Under the pieces are notes generated by a model. That model was not told the origin of the DNA. It ran no database searches and saw only the letters and a program-made list of their open reading frames with translations. Shown in pieces: positions 31,897 through 32,932 of a stretch of DNA of 32,932 nucleotides (position 1 is the stretch's first letter; the number at the start of each line of letters is the position of its first letter). Origin of the DNA: Collinsella aerofaciens (GTDB taxonomy: Bacteria; Actinomycetota; Coriobacteriia; Coriobacteriales; Coriobacteriaceae); NCBI GenBank assembly GCA_021639365.1, contig JAJXHK010000022.1, forward strand, positions 1 through 32,932. The letters run 5' to 3'. The position numbers and the translations under genes are program-made.

Positions 31897-31928
31897 AACC
31901 CCTGCAATACGGGTGTATTGCAGGGGTT
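31897..31928. repeat. 14-bp perfect inverted repeat, part of a three-copy TTGCAGGGG array
   Basis: Arms AACCCCTGCAATAC (31897-31910) and GTATTGCAGGGGTT (31915-31928) enclose loop GGGT. On the plus strand TTTT follows, so it could end transcripts. A third copy of the core TTGCAGGGG at 31874-31882 can pair with the left arm instead. Confidence 0.7.
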
Positions 31929-32043
31929 TTGGCAGGTCGGGATTGTTCTCGGTGGGCTATAAAGGCGAGTGTATTACACGCGTACACACGCGAGTTTTTC
32001 GCGCGCTCCTTCTGCGGATGTATTACGCTTGTATTAATGTTTA

Positions 32044-32082
32044 CACTCATTAACTTGAGTGAAATAAAGTGGTGGATATAAG
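32044..32082 (+). promoter_or_regulatory. Promoter with overlapping operator for the toxin-antitoxin operon
   Basis: TTGAGT (32055-32060) and TATAAG (32077-32082) are 16 nt apart, a plausible sigma-70 type promoter. The perfect inverted repeat CACTCA-N6-TGAGTG (32044-32061) covers the -35 box, where an autorepressing ribbon-helix-helix antitoxin would be expected to bind. Confidence 0.5.
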
Positions 32083-32146
32083 ATAGTCAAAAGAAAGCAC
32101 AGGGCGGATTTGACCATCCGTGTTGCACTAGATAAGGGGGCTAGCG

Positions 32147-32470
32147 ATGTCATCGACTCAAAAACGAGCCATCCTACAGGTGCGCATTCGCGAAGAGGAC
32201 AAACAGCATGCCGAGCGTCTCTACGACGCCATGGGCACATCGCTTGCCGAGGCCGTTCGCCTTTTTGTTTCGCAGAGCATTCTCATGCGCAAACTGCCTT
32301 TTCAGCCGATCGCCGTGCGCTCAAAGGATGGCACGGCTGCCTACGGAGTGCTTAAGGCTTACGGGGACCCCAATCGCCGGTCCGAGGAACGCAACGCCTG
32401 GATTGAATATCTCGCCGCAGAAAGCGACGATTCGATCTTGAGTCCCGAGGAAGTAGACATCCATGAGTAG
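32147..32470 (+). CDS. RelB/DinJ-type ribbon-helix-helix antitoxin
   Basis: A 107-aa protein. The N-terminus KRAILQVRIREEDKQHAE followed by LYDAMGTSLAEAVRLFVSQS matches the RelB/DinJ ribbon-helix-helix fold: a beta strand then two helices that dimerise and bind operator DNA. The C-terminal half is acidic at the end (EEVDIHE) and would wrap the toxin. AAGGGGG lies 6 nt before the ATG. It overlaps the following PIN-domain gene by 8 nt, which indicates coupled translation. It probably represses its own promoter at the palindrome 32044-32061. RelB/DinJ proteins usually pair with RelE/YafQ-type toxins rather than PIN toxins, so the pairing is atypical. Confidence 0.83.
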   Translation: MSSTQKRAILQVRIREEDKQHAERLYDAMGTSLAEAVRLFVSQSILMRKLPFQPIAVRSKDGTAAYGVLKAYGDPNRRSEERNAWIEYLAAESDDSILSPEEVDIHE

Positions 32471-32932
32471 CACCATCATCGACGAGACCGTTATCCTACG
32501 CTACCTGCTTAACGACGACGAGGTCCTGTCGCCGCGCGCCGCCAAGGTTATCGCCACGCGCACCACCCGCGTCTACCCCGAGATCATCACACGCGTCGCC
32601 GTCACGCTTCGCGACGTCTACAAGGTTCCCCGCCCCAAAATCGCGGCGGCGCTGACCAGGTTGCTCGACGACGTCATGGTCGACGAGCCCACCGTCATCG
32701 CCTTTGCCATCAAGCTGTTCGGCAGGACGCATATGGACTTTAGCGACTGCCTGCTCGCAGCCCGCACCGCCATCTACAACGACGACGTCGTGAGCTTTGG
32801 CAAGCCCATCATCCAAGGCATGATCGATTACCGCCACAAGCGCCAAACCGCAGCCGAAGCCCGCAGCAGCCGCAACCGTTGCGGCGACCGCCTCCGTTGG
32901 CACCCTGACGCCCCTGAGCTGCACGGTTGCGC
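32463..32932 (+). CDS. PIN-domain (VapC-like) toxin, C-terminus beyond window
   Basis: 156 residues are visible, with no stop before the window ends. The segments IIDETVILRYLLNDD, LRDVYKVPRPKI, MDFSDCLLAARTA and DDVVSFGKPI follow the order of a PIN RNase domain. D7 and D95 correspond to the first and third acidic residues. The second acidic position reads R44 instead of Glu, although E40 is near, and the fourth reads G113 where TFDK-type Asp is usual. A basic tail extends past the normal domain end (about residue 120). The ATG lies inside the antitoxin 3' end. It may be a normal but divergent toxin or a catalytically weakened one. Confidence 0.72.
   Translation, partial: MSSTIIDETVILRYLLNDDEVLSPRAAKVIATRTTRVYPEIITRVAVTLRDVYKVPRPKIAAALTRLLDDVMVDEPTVIAFAIKLFGRTHMDFSDCLLAARTAIYNDDVVSFGKPIIQGMIDYRHKRQTAAEARSSRNRCGDRLRWHPDAPELHGC

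Larger units (their letters stand above)
31723..32146. promoter_or_regulatory. Divergent regulatory region between the formate hydrogenlyase operon and the toxin-antitoxin pair
   Basis: This 424-bp stretch holds no gene. It contains a three-copy inverted repeat at 31874-31926, an imperfect stem in the fdhF-side leader (GTCGA 31763-31767 with TCGAC 31797-31801, and CCAGG/CCTGG inside), a palindrome GTGTATTACAC at 31969-31979, and direct copies of TGTATTA at 31970, 32019 and 32030. The antitoxin promoter lies at 32044-32082. A TATATT on the minus strand (31863-31868) could be the -10 for the hydN-fdhF-hyf operon, but no good -35 accompanies it. No FhlA/sigma-54 type -24/-12 element was recognised. 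Confidence 0.6.

Noticed and set aside
32044..32061. HspR HAIR element at the toxin-antitoxin promoter
   Set aside because: The half-sites CACTCA/TGAGTG are in the opposite orientation to CTTGAGT-N7-ACTCAAG, and the genes are not heat-shock genes.
32496..32924. A 142-codon minus-strand frame opposite the PIN toxin
   Set aside because: Its product is a Val/Asp/Gly-rich antisense shadow. The plus-strand frame has PIN-domain signatures and overlaps the antitoxin.
1..32932. CRISPR arrays, insertion sequences, prophage or integrase genes
   Set aside because: No regularly spaced direct repeats, transposase motifs or attachment-site duplications were seen by eye. The repeats present are isolated hairpins.

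Overview
The window reads as a block of a GC-rich, strictly fermentative actinobacterium of the Coriobacteriia, most likely Collinsella or a close relative. This is inference from codon use, gene content and long intergenic hairpins; there is no marker gene that names the species. Nearly everything from position 1 to 31722 lies on the minus strand. Only the last 0.8 kb (a toxin-antitoxin pair) is on the plus strand.

Region by region, left to right (downstream to upstream for minus genes). 1-3369: proteostasis genes clpX (cut by the window edge), clpP and tig, followed by tRNA-Leu(UAG). 3469-3576: two 46-nt hairpin repeats. 3610-7355: a molybdenum hydroxylase made of a 943-aa fused [2Fe-2S]/Mo subunit and a separate FAD subunit. 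7435-7560: a long hairpin and a terminator. 7585-8940: gdhA. 9199-10494: a DUF3343 (putative Se/S carrier-like) protein, mobA and tRNA-Sec(UCA). 10622-16213: selB, selA and an orphan PsrA/PhsA-like molybdopterin oxidoreductase, apparently one transcript. 16313-31722: a formate hydrogenlyase locus. In transcription order it holds a HydN-like ferredoxin, fdhF with an in-frame UGA read as selenocysteine, hyfA-B-C-D-E-F-G-H-I-J, hycI and focA. 31723-32146: a divergent regulatory region with a three-copy inverted repeat. 32147-32932: a RelB/DinJ-type antitoxin and a PIN-domain toxin running off the window.

How it fits together: FocA moves formate. FdhF oxidises it with a Mo/W-bis-MGD-selenocysteine centre. 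The HydN and HyfA ferredoxin-like subunits carry electrons to the HyfG/HyfH/HyfI hydrogenase module, anchored on the HyfB-F membrane arm, which resembles complex I and Mrp antiporters and may couple H2 evolution to ion translocation. HycI and HyfJ (HycH-like) mature the [NiFe] subunit. The same window also encodes most of what is needed to read the UGA (tRNA-Sec, SelA, SelB) and to make the guanylylated pterin cofactor (MobA). SelD, Hyp proteins and the Moco backbone enzymes are not here, nor is an FhlA/HyfR-type activator. The molybdenum hydroxylase and the DUF3343 protein suggest a second, non-selenocysteine use of selenium next door.
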